Below, piece by piece: positions 42,740 through 51,800 of a DNA stretch of 64,000 nucleotides. The DNA comes from Pseudomonas oryzicola (lineage in GTDB: Bacteria > Pseudomonadota > Gammaproteobacteria > Pseudomonadales > Pseudomonadaceae): contig NZ_JABWRZ020000001.1 in the NCBI RefSeq assembly GCF_014269185.2, positions 2,443,001-2,507,000 of the forward strand, given 5' to 3'. The notes under the pieces were generated by a model. It was not told the origin of the DNA. It did not search any database and worked only from the letters and a program-made list of their open reading frames with translations. Position 1 is the first letter of the stretch; every line of letters starts with the position of its first letter. The translations under genes were made by a program, and so were the position numbers.

Positions 42740-44447
42740 CGACCAGCAGCGCGCCCTGGCCGGGCTGCTGGGGCTGGGCGACCACTCGGCACGCAAGAGC
42801 CATTACCCGGAGCTGGCGGCCCGCCTGGACGAGCTGGAGGCCGAACGCAACCGCTACAAGTGGTTGTTCGAGAATGCCGTGCACGGGATTTTCCAGGCCA
42901 GCCTGCAAGACGGCATGCGCGCGGCCAACCCGGCGTTGGCGCGCATGCTTGGTTACGACAGCCCGCAGGCATTGCTGCAGTGCCTGACCGACTTCGCCAG
43001 CGACCTGTTCGTCGAGGCCGACGAGCTGCACGCCATCACCGCGACACTGGCCCGTGAACGCAGCCTGCACGGTTATGAAACCCGCTTGCGCCGCAAGGAT
43101 GGCAGCCATATCGATGTGCTGATGAACCTGCTGCTCAAGCCTGGCCATGAAGGCCTGGTGGAAGGGTTTGTCGCCGACATCACCGAACGCAAGCTGGCCC
43201 AGCAGCGCCTGCAGCAACTCAACGACGAGCTCGAGCAACGGGTGGCTGCGCGCACCGACGAGCTGCTGGAGGCCAACCGCAACCTGCAACAGCAGATCGC
43301 CGAGCGCAAACAGATCGCCCGCGCCCTGCGCGATGCCCGCGACGCTGCGGAAACCGCCAACCGCAGCAAGGACAAATACCTCGCGGCTGCCAGCCATGAC
43401 CTGCTGCAGCCGCTGAATGCTGCGCGGCTGCTGATTTCGACCTTGCGCGAACGGCCGTTGCCGGAAGCGGAAAAAGTGCTGGTGGAACGTACCCATCAAG
43501 CCCTGGAGGGCGCTGAGGACCTGCTGACCGATCTGCTGGACATCTCCCGGCTTGACCAGGCAGCGGTCAAGCCGGACGTGGCCTCGTATCGTCTCGACGA
43601 ACTGTACGGGCCGCTGGTTTCGGAGTTCCGCACGGTGGCTGACGCGGCAGGTCTTAAACTGCGCGCACGCATTGGCGACTATGCCATCAGCACCGACCTG
43701 CGGTTGATGACGCGCATCCTGCGCAATTTTCTCAGCAATGCCTGCCGCTATACCGATGAAGGTCGGATCCTGCTGGGGGCCAGGCGCCGTGGCAGGCACC
43801 TGCGCCTGGAGGTGTGGGACACCGGGCGGGGTATCGCCCAGGATCGGCTGCAGGCGATCTTCCTTGAATTCAACCAGCTGGACGTGGGCCGTGCCGCCGA
43901 CCGCAAGGGTGTAGGCCTGGGGCTGGCCATCGTCGAACGGATCGCCAAGATCCTTGGCTACCGGGTCGAGGTGCGCTCGTGGCCGGGGCGTGGCTCGGTG
44001 TTCAGTATCGAGGTGCCGCTCGGCCAGGCGGTACCGCTGCCGGTCCACCCGGCCGTACCGCAGCCCGGCACCGGTAACCCGTTGCCGGGCCGGCGGCTGC
44101 TGGTGGTGGACAACGAGGTGAGCATCCTCGAGAGCATGGGCGCACTGCTTGGGCAGTGGGGGTGTGAAGTGGTGACCGCAACCGATCAGGCTGGGGCATT
44201 GCTGGCCTTGCAGGGGCAGGCCCCGGAGTTGATCCTGGCCGATTTCCACCTGGATCACGGTGTGGTCGGCTGCGAAGTGGTCAGGCATTTGCGCGAGCAT
44301 TTCGGCAGTACCATTCCGGTAGTGATCATCACCGCTGACCGCAGCGATCAGTGCCGGCGCTCCTTGCACAAGCTCGGTGCGCCGCTGCTGAACAAACCGG
44401 TCAAGCCGGGGAAACTGCGTGCAGTATTGAGCCAACTGCTGGGCTAG
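42723..44447 (+). CDS. Hybrid histidine kinase with PAS domain (ErcS-like)
   Basis: The 574-residue soluble kinase has a PAS domain (about 42-160, NAVHGIFQASLQDG...DITERK), a coiled coil, HisKA SHDLLQPLNAARL (His225), HATPase (NFLSNACRYTDEGR, GVGLGLAIVERI) and a receiver with Asp507 in LADFHLDHG. It is a paralogue of the kinase at 21645 with the same domain order and matches ErcS of the P. aeruginosa ethanol regulon. ATG 42723 lies inside ercA, coupling the two genes. Confidence 0.85.
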   Translation: MARPSDDQQRALAGLLGLGDHSARKSHYPELAARLDELEAERNRYKWLFENAVHGIFQASLQDGMRAANPALARMLGYDSPQALLQCLTDFASDLFVEADELHAITATLARERSLHGYETRLRRKDGSHIDVLMNLLLKPGHEGLVEGFVADITERKLAQQRLQQLNDELEQRVAARTDELLEANRNLQQQIAERKQIARALRDARDAAETANRSKDKYLAAASHDLLQPLNAARLLISTLRERPLPEAEKVLVERTHQALEGAEDLLTDLLDISRLDQAAVKPDVASYRLDELYGPLVSEFRTVADAAGLKLRARIGDYAISTDLRLMTRILRNFLSNACRYTDEGRILLGARRRGRHLRLEVWDTGRGIAQDRLQAIFLEFNQLDVGRAADRKGVGLGLAIVERIAKILGYRVEVRSWPGRGSVFSIEVPLGQAVPLPVHPAVPQPGTGNPLPGRRLLVVDNEVSILESMGALLGQWGCEVVTATDQAGALLALQGQAPELILADFHLDHGVVGCEVVRHLREHFGSTIPVVIITADRSDQCRRSLHKLGAPLLNKPVKPGKLRAVLSQLLG

Positions 44448-45063
44448 GCATTGCTGGTCATTCACTAGCGAAGCGGTTGGCTGGCACCGGCTGTGCCGGT
44501 GATCGCGGCTGAAGCCGCTCCTACCGGTGCAGCGTCAACGCGGAGCCGGCGTAGTGCATGTAGGAGCGGATTTATCCGCGATACAGGCGGCGCGGTGGCT
44601 GGCACCGGCTGTGCCGGTGATCGCGGCTGAAGCCGCTCCTACCGGTGCAGCGTCAACGCGGAGCCGGCGTAGTGCATGTAGGAGCGAATTTATCCGCGAT
44701 GCAGGCGGCGCGGTGGCTGGCACCGGCTGTGCCGGTGATCGCGGCTGAAGCCGCTCCTACCGGTGCAGCGTCAACGCGGAGCCGGCGTAGTGCATGTAGG
44801 AGCGGATTTATCCGCGATGCAGGCGGCGCGGTGGCTGGCACCGGCTGTGCCGGTGATCGCGGCTGAAGCCGCTCCTACCGGTGCAGCGTCAACGCGGAGC
44901 CGGCGTAGTGCATGTAGGAGCGGATTTATCCGCGATGCAGGCGGCGCGATGGCTGGCATCGGCTGTGCCGGTGATCGCGGCTGAAGCCGCTCCTCCAGGT
45001 GCAGCGTCAATGCGAAGCCGGCGCATTACTTGTGTGCGGGTTCACCTGCAGCTACCCGGTTGC
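44448..45063. repeat. Tandem array of a 118-bp unit made of two REP elements
   Basis: No gene is seen. Four almost identical 118-bp units begin at 44528, 44646, 44764 and 44882, with partial units at 44472-44527 and 45000-45024. Each unit has GTAGGAGCGGATTTATCC, then GGCACCGGCTGTGCCGGTG and GCGGCTGAAGCCGCTCC in inverted orientation, that is, a BIME. Units differ at only a few bases (for example GCGGAT/GCGAAT and ATACAGG/ATGCAGG), so the expansion is recent. It separates the ped region from the next operon. Confidence 0.95.
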
Positions 45064-46851
45064 TCATTTCTTGCCAGGCAATACCGAACTGAGGACTTGC
45101 CTGGCCGTCTGCAGGATGACGCCGGCCTGGTCAGGGTCGCCCTTGAGCAAGCTGCTGGCGAATTTCTTCGCCTGCTCCAGCTTGATGTGCGGCGGTAGCG
45201 GCGGCACGTTCGGGTCGGTCTTGAACTCGATCAACACCGGCCGGTCCGCCGCCAACGCCCGCTCCCAGGCGGGGATGATGTCCTCCTCGCGATCCACATA
45301 GATGCCCAGCAGGCCAATGGACAGGGCGAACAGGTGATAGGGCACATCAGGTATCGACTGTGAGGCCTCGAACTTCGGGTCGCCCTCCATGACCCGTTGT
45401 TCCCAGGTAACCTGGTTGAGGTCTTCGTTGTTGAATACCGCGCAGATCCACTGCGGGTTCTGCCATTGTTGCCAGTACTTCGCCACGGTAATCAGCTCGG
45501 CCAGGTTGTTCATCTGCATCGCGCCGTCACCGACCAGCGCCACCACGCAGCGCTGCGGGTGGGCGAGCTTGGCGGCGATGGCGTAGGGCACGGCAGCGCC
45601 CATGCTGGCCAGGCCACCGGACAGTGAACATTGCATGCCCCGGCGAATCTGCAGGTCGCGGGCGAACCAGTTGGCACAGGAACCGGAATCACTGGTGACA
45701 ATGGCCTGGTCCGGCAGAAGCGGGGAGAGCTCGTACACCACGCGCTGTGGGTTGAGAGGCTTGGCTGTGGCGTGGGCGCGTTTGGCCAGGGTCTTGTCCC
45801 ACTGCGCACGCCAGCCTTCGATCCTGTCGCGCCAGCCCCGTTCGCGTTTGTGTTCGAGCAGCGGCAACAACGCCGCCAGGGTTTCACCGGCATCGCCGAC
45901 CAGGTTCACCTCCATCGGGTAGCGCAAGCTGAGCATGTCCGGCTGCAGGTCGATCTGTACGCCGCGGGCCTGGCCTTCCCGCGGCAGGAATTCGGAATAT
46001 GGGAAGCCGGAACCGATCATCAGCAGGGTGTCGCATTCGCTCATCAGTTGGTAGCTGGGTTCGGTGCCGAGCAGGCCGATGGCACCGGTGACCCAGGGCA
46101 GGTCGTCGGGTAGCACGGCCTTGCCCAGCAGCGCCTTGGCCACCCCTGCACCGAGCTTCTCGGCTACCGCCATGACCTGCTCGCTTGCCTGCAAGGCACC
46201 GGCACCGACCAGCATCGCCACCTTGCGTCCGCCATTGAGCACGTCGGCCGCGCGCTGCAGGTCTGCCTCGAAGGGCAGCACCCTGGGCCTGCTGTAGCCG
46301 ATGCCGGAATGCACAGTGCCGTGTGCCTTGGGCGGTTCGTGATAGGGCAGGTCCTGCAGGTCGTTGGGCAGGATGATGGCGGTGACCCGGCGTTCGCCGA
46401 CGGCGGTACGTACTGCGCGGTCGAGCAGATGGCGTACTTGCGCGGGCGTCGAGGCCTGCTGCACGAATGCACCGGCCACGTCCTTGAACATCGACAGCAG
46501 GTCAAGCTCTTGCTGGTAGTGCCCACCCAGTGCCGCACGAGCCTGCTGCCCGACGATGGCCAGCACCGGCTGGTGGTCCATGCGGGCGTCGTACAGGCCG
46601 GTCAGCAGGTGTGAAGCGCCGGGGCCGGAGGTGGCCATGCACACGCCCAGCTCGCCGGTGAACTTGGCATGCGCGCTGGCCATGAAGGCGGCCATCTCCT
46701 CATGCCGGGCCTGGATAAACTGGATCTTGCCATTGGCCCTGGCCAGTGCACCGAACACGCCATTGATGCCATCGCCAGGGTAACCGAAGATGCGCCTTAC
46801 GCCCCATTGGTACAGGCGTTCCACCAGAAAGTCGCCTATCGTGCCTGTCAT
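45064..46851 (-). CDS. Thiamine-diphosphate-dependent enzyme (pyruvate oxidase/acetolactate synthase-like)
   Basis: The 595-residue protein has the three-domain TPP-enzyme fold: N-terminal PYR domain with GYPGDGINGVFGAL and the catalytic Glu in ARHEEMAAFMAS, a middle domain with VGAGALQASEQV and LLMIGSGFPYSEFLP, and a PP domain with VALVGDGAMQMNNLAELITVAKYW...FNNEDLN (GDG-x-NN, Mg-TPP site). It is closest in layout to PoxB-like pyruvate oxidases. ATG 46851 follows a CAGGAG site and is preferred to a start seven codons upstream. The true substrate is open. Confidence 0.85.
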   Translation of the reverse strand: MTGTIGDFLVERLYQWGVRRIFGYPGDGINGVFGALARANGKIQFIQARHEEMAAFMASAHAKFTGELGVCMATSGPGASHLLTGLYDARMDHQPVLAIVGQQARAALGGHYQQELDLLSMFKDVAGAFVQQASTPAQVRHLLDRAVRTAVGERRVTAIILPNDLQDLPYHEPPKAHGTVHSGIGYSRPRVLPFEADLQRAADVLNGGRKVAMLVGAGALQASEQVMAVAEKLGAGVAKALLGKAVLPDDLPWVTGAIGLLGTEPSYQLMSECDTLLMIGSGFPYSEFLPREGQARGVQIDLQPDMLSLRYPMEVNLVGDAGETLAALLPLLEHKRERGWRDRIEGWRAQWDKTLAKRAHATAKPLNPQRVVYELSPLLPDQAIVTSDSGSCANWFARDLQIRRGMQCSLSGGLASMGAAVPYAIAAKLAHPQRCVVALVGDGAMQMNNLAELITVAKYWQQWQNPQWICAVFNNEDLNQVTWEQRVMEGDPKFEASQSIPDVPYHLFALSIGLLGIYVDREEDIIPAWERALAADRPVLIEFKTDPNVPPLPPHIKLEQAKKFASSLLKGDPDQAGVILQTARQVLSSVLPGKK

Positions 46852-46929
46852 GCCGTTCTCCTGGGCTGTCATCGATAGGGGTCTGGACTTGGCGCGGCTC
46901 GGGAAAGTTTCACCTGTGTGACCCGCGCC

Positions 46930-47352
46930 CTAGCGTTGCTGGTCGCCCATCCGTTGATCCGGTTCTTCCTCCTGGTCCGCGCGGGGTTGCAGGCCTGCGG
47001 CTTGCTCGCCTTCAGCCAGGGCCCGGTATTCCTTGCGTAGCGCCTGCAGCTTCTTGCTGTCCATGTCTTCCAGGTCGAGGACCGACATCTCGGTATGCTT
47101 GGTCGCACGGATCAGCTCGTCTAGCTTGACGTGAATGATGTCGTTGTCGCGGTTCTGGGTGTTCTGGATCAGGAACACCATCAGGAAGGTGATAATGGTG
47201 GTGGAGGTATTGATGATCAGCTGCCAGGTATCGTTGTAATGGAACCACGGCCCGGTGAGGCCCCATATCACGATGAGCAGCAAGGCGATGAGGAAGGTCT
47301 GGGGGCGTCCGGCGTGGTTGGACAACCATTGGCAGAATTGGGCGAATTTCAT
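46930..47352 (-). CDS. Low-affinity iron permease family membrane protein
   Basis: The 140-residue protein has two membrane segments (about 17-38 and 49-66) around PWFHYNDTWQLIINTSTTIITFLMVFLIQNTQNRD, the hallmark of the low-affinity iron permease (Fet4-like) family, followed by DIIHVKLDELIRAT. The C-terminal 35 residues are charged. Bacterial members are small and transport has not been shown. ATG 47352 follows GGAG. It lies upstream of the TPP-enzyme gene on the same strand. Confidence 0.8.
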   Translation of the reverse strand: MKFAQFCQWLSNHAGRPQTFLIALLLIVIWGLTGPWFHYNDTWQLIINTSTTIITFLMVFLIQNTQNRDNDIIHVKLDELIRATKHTEMSVLDLEDMDSKKLQALRKEYRALAEGEQAAGLQPRADQEEEPDQRMGDQQR

Positions 47353-47509
47353 GATCTCGTCTCCAGGTGCGCCTGTAGCTTGGGACCCTGGCAACGGTCG
47401 GGAAGTTGTTTTTTTCCGTAGGCCCAGGACGCACGGTCTGCCGCGTTGAAGTTGAACGTCACACCACGACGGTGCTCTTACATGCAAAGGGTACAGTGAG
47501 GGCTTCTTG

Positions 47510-47752
47510 ATGAGCATTGAACGCAGCATCCCCGAGCTTGCGGCCTGGTATGCCCAGTACGACGACATCAGTTACCGGCGCGAGTCACCGGACGCCTACC
47601 ACCACGAACTGGTTCGCACCGCTGAAGCCCTGCGCGACGATGGCGCCATTGACTGGGACGACTGGCTGGCCCTCAAGGCACTGGCCGATGATGCCCATGT
47701 GCACGCCCTTGAAGACGCCGTGCAGGCCCATGTCAGCGACCCTGACGCATGA
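47510..47752 (+). CDS. Small acidic hypothetical protein
   Basis: The 80-residue acidic protein starts MSIERSIPELAAWYAQYDDISYRRES and is predicted helical; no family is recognised. Its stop overlaps the exonuclease III start (ATGA at 47749-47752), so it is coupled to that gene and may be related to it in function. Confidence 0.65.
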   Translation: MSIERSIPELAAWYAQYDDISYRRESPDAYHHELVRTAEALRDDGAIDWDDWLALKALADDAHVHALEDAVQAHVSDPDA

Positions 47753-48546
47753 AAGCGCTGAAGATCGCCACGTTCAACATCAATGGCATTCGCAGCCGCC
47801 TGCCGGCCTTGCTGGCCTGGCTGGAACGGGAACAGCCGGACATCGCCTGCCTGCAGGAACTCAAGGCGGCGGATCAGCAATTTCCCCGCCAGGCACTCGA
47901 AGCGGCGGGTTATGCTTGTGTCTACCAGGGCCAGCCGTCGTGGAACGGCGTGGCCATCCTGGCGCGGGGCAGCGAGCCGCTGGAGGTGCGTCGTGGCCTG
48001 CCAGGCATGGAGGACGATACGCAAAGCCGCTATCTGGAAGCGGCAGTGCATGGCGTGCTGGTGGCATGCCTGTACCTGCCGAACGGCAACCCGCAACCGG
48101 GGCCGAAATTCGACTACAAACTGCGTTGGTTCGAATGCCTGATCCAGCACGCGCAGGGTTTGTACGGCAGCGGCCACCCGACGGTGATGGCGGGTGATTT
48201 CAATGTGGTACCCACCGACATGGATATCTACAACCCGCGCTCCTGGTTGAAGGATGCCTTGCTGCAACCCGAGTCTCGGGCGTGCTTCGCCCGGCTGCTT
48301 GGGCAGGGCTGGGTCGATGCAATCCGCCATCTCTACCCCGACGAACGTATCTATACATTCTGGGATTACTTCCGCAACCACTGGGCACGCAACGCCGGCC
48401 TTCGTATCGACCATTTGTTGCTCAACCCTGACCTGGCGCCCTACCTGAAGCGGGCGGGCGTCGATGCCTGGGTGCGTAACGAAGCCAGGGCCAGCGACCA
48501 TGCGCCAACCTGGATCGAACTGGGCACGCGGCGCCGGCAAACATAG
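47749..48546 (+). CDS. xthA: Exodeoxyribonuclease III family AP endonuclease
   Basis: The 265-residue protein has the ExoIII fold with all family motifs: KIATFNINGIRSRLP, CLQELKA (metal-binding Glu), YLPNGNPQPGPKFDYKLRW, MAGDFNVVPTDMDIYNP (catalytic Asp-Asn), TFWDYFRNHWARNAGLRIDHLL and ASDHAPTWIEL (catalytic Asp-His). It repairs abasic sites and trims 3' ends. Pseudomonads carry more than one such gene. Coupled to the small upstream gene. Confidence 0.9.
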   Translation: MKALKIATFNINGIRSRLPALLAWLEREQPDIACLQELKAADQQFPRQALEAAGYACVYQGQPSWNGVAILARGSEPLEVRRGLPGMEDDTQSRYLEAAVHGVLVACLYLPNGNPQPGPKFDYKLRWFECLIQHAQGLYGSGHPTVMAGDFNVVPTDMDIYNPRSWLKDALLQPESRACFARLLGQGWVDAIRHLYPDERIYTFWDYFRNHWARNAGLRIDHLLLNPDLAPYLKRAGVDAWVRNEARASDHAPTWIELGTRRRQT

Positions 48547-48843
48547 TTGCTCCAGCTTGCACGCCCCAGCGCTAGCGAGTGCGCCCGCGGACCCTGGCGT
48601 GGCCGCAGCCGGGTCTTCCTGGCCGGTGCGCAAGCGCCTTCATAACTTATACAAGGTTGAACTTCTGTAGAACTTAAAGCGCAAATAACCCCGCTCTATC
48701 TGCCATATATCGCGAATGTGCGAGTCCGCCACCTGTGACCGCCCGGCAGATCAATACTTGTTATCATTGACGCTTTACTCTCCTGCGCCAGTCTCACGAG
48801 AACACACTGTCTCGCCAGGGTTTCATCGAATACGAGAGCAACA
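48547..48843. other. Intergenic region without recognised features
   Basis: The 297 bases between the exonuclease gene and the large fusion-kinase gene show no gene, REP element or clear palindrome. AT content rises at 48650-48780, so the promoter of the following gene probably lies there. Confidence 0.5.
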
Positions 48844-51800
48844 ATGAAAAGGACGATCACACCTTCTCCCAGCTCCAAGCCTGAGCGGGACGGGATTGTG
48901 CCAAGTCATCTCAATTTCCCGGTAGTAGGCATCGGTGCCTCTGCTGGCGGGCTTGCCGCCCTGAAAGTATTTTTCGAACACATGCCGGCAAACAGCGACA
49001 TGGCGTTCGTCATCGTCCTGCACCTGTCGCCAGACCACGAAAGCGTGGCGGACAAGATCCTGCAGGCCTGCACTGCCATGCCGGTCATTCAGGTAACGGG
49101 CACCTCGCGCATCGAGTCGAATCATGTCTACGTGATATCGCCCGCCAGTCAATTGGCAATGAATGATGGCTACCTGAAGGTGGTGCCGTCGGCCCGGCCA
49201 TTGGGCAGGCATATTGCCATCGACCTGTTCTTCCGTGATCTGGCGGACGTGCACAAGGAATACAGCTTCTGCCTGGTGCTTTCCGGTACCGGCAGTGACG
49301 GCGCGGTGGGCCTGTCGCGGATCAAGGAGCAGGGCGGCATCACCATCGTGCAGAGCCCCGACGATGCCGAGTTCGACGGCATGCCGGTGGCGGCAATCGC
49401 CACCGGCATGGTCGATGCGGTGTTGCCGGTGGCAGAAATACCGCACAAACTGCTGGAGTTGTGGCGTAACACGCAGACCATCAAGTTGCCCGCTCCGCAT
49501 GACCTGAAAGTGGCTGCACAGACCGAGGAGCATGCACGCGAGGACGCAGAGCGGGTCATTCAGGACATCCTGCGCACCTTGCGTAACCGCACCGGGCACG
49601 ATTTCAAGCATTACAAGCGTGCAACCGTGTTGCGCCGCATCGAGCGCAGGCTGCAAGTGACGACCCAGCCGGATCTACCCAGCTACCTGCGTTACCTGGA
49701 AGAAACTTCGGATGAAGCCAAGAAGCTGCTTGGCGACATGCTGATCGGAGTTACCAACTTCTTCCGCGACCGCGAGGCCTTCGAAGCCCTCGAACGCCAT
49801 GTGCTGGGTTCGCTGCTCAGCGCCAGGGACGAGGAAGACAACCGTGAAGAGGTGCGCATCTGGTCCGCTGGCTGCTCGACCGGCGAAGAGGCCTACAGCC
49901 TGGCGATCCTGAGCGCGGAACACCAGAAGCTCGAATCCCACCCGCTGAAGCTGCAGGTGTTTGCCACCGACATCGATGAGCGCGCGATTGCCGTTGGCCG
50001 CGCCGGGCTGTATTCGGAAGCCATCGTCACCGACGTGCCGCCGATGCGCCTGCGGCAGTATTTCGTCAAGGAAAACGAGCATTACCGGGTGCGCAAGGAA
50101 GTTCGTGAAAAGGTCTTGTTCGCCAAGCACAGCCTGCTGTCCGACCCGCCATTCTCGCAGATCGACCTGATTGTCTGCCGCAACCTGCTCATCTACCTGG
50201 ACCGCGATATCCAGAAGGAGATGCTGCAGATGTTCCACTTTGCGCTGCGGCCTGGTGGCTATCTGTTCATGGGTTCGTCGGAATCCGCCGATGCCTGCCC
50301 TGAACTGTTCACCCCGGTAGACAAGCGTAACCGCATCTTCCGCGCCAAGGTCGGCGCCAGCGTGAACCGCCGCGCCCCGACCATGCCCAGGGGCGGGTTC
50401 ACCCTGTCCAGCCTGGCAATGCCCGCGCCGCTGGTACAGGTGCAGCGCAAGTTTTCCTACGCCGACATCCATAACCGGGCCATGGCCCAGCAGATGCCGC
50501 CCAGCATGATTGTTGACAGCAATGGCGACATCCTGCACATGAACGAAGGGGCAGGGCGTTTCCTGCGCTACGTGACTGGCGAAGTCGCGCGCAACGTGAT
50601 GGTGCTGATCATGCCCGAGTTGCGGCTCGAGTTGCGCACCACGCTGTTCCAGGCGCAGCAGAGCGGCAAGGCTACCCTGTCGCGCAAGGTACGCTTCAGT
50701 GAGGGCGATGCCGACTACTGGCTCGACATCGCCGCACGGCCCTACAAGGACGATGTAACCGCTCAGGAAGTCTGCACCATTGTCTTCAATGCGGCGCCGG
50801 TGAGTATCGGCGAGCAGATGCTGGAGTTCGACCAGCTGACCGAGAACAAAGTGATGGCCAGCCTCGAAAGCGAGCTGCAGCGCACCAAGTTGCACCTGCA
50901 GGAAACCATCGAGCAGTCGGAGGTTTCCAGCGAAGAGCTGAAGGCTTCGAACGAAGAGATGCAGGCAATCAACGAAGAGCTGCGTTCCGCCACCGAAGAG
51001 CTGGAAACCAGCAAGGAAGAATTGCAGTCGATCAACGAAGAGCTGCTGACGGTCAACTACGAACTCAAGAGCAAGGTCGAGGAAACCGACAAGATCAACG
51101 ATTACCTGGCCAACCTGATCGCCTCCACCGACATCGCCACGGTGTTCGTCGACCGCAACATGCACATCCGTTGGTTCACCCCGCGGGCCAAGGATATTTT
51201 CAGCATGCTGCCGGTGGACACCGGCCGTTCGCTGCTGGACATCACGCACCGCCTCGACTACCCGCAACTGGCCGATGATGCCACTGCCGTCTACGAGTCG
51301 CTGACCATGATGGAACGCGAAGTCAGCAGCAGCGACCAGCGCTGGTACATTGCCCGGCTGCTGCCTTACCGCTCCAGCGAAGACCATATCGACGGCACGG
51401 TGCTGACCTTCATCGACATCACCAAGCGCCGTGAAGCGGAAGAAGACCTGCGCCTGGGCCAGGAACGCATGCGCCTGGTGGCGGAAAGCACGCAGGATTT
51501 CGCCATCATCATCCTCGATGGCAACGGCCTTGTCAGCGACTGGAACCGGGGCGCCGAGTATATTTTCGGCTACACCCCCGAGGAGATTGTCGGCAGCCAC
51601 TTCAGCGTGCTGTTCACTGCCGAGGACCAGGCCGCCGACGTGCCCGAGGCAGAATTGCGCCGCGCGCAGGAGCATGGCCGGGCGGAGGACGAGCGTTGGC
51701 ACGTGCGCAAGGACGGCAGCCGCTTCTATTGCAGTGGCGAAACAGCCCGGTTGCGCGGCGAGACCGCAGGCTTCGTCAAGATTGCCCGCGACCTCACCGG

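Noticed and set aside
44527..45010. Repeated short open frames of about 62-79 residues on both strands in the 118-bp array
   Set aside because: They are simply the REP unit read in frame again and again; no ribosome sites, and the repeat is palindromic non-coding DNA.
44472..45024. CRISPR array
   Set aside because: The period is 118 bp and both halves of each unit are repeated; there are no unique spacers and no cas genes.
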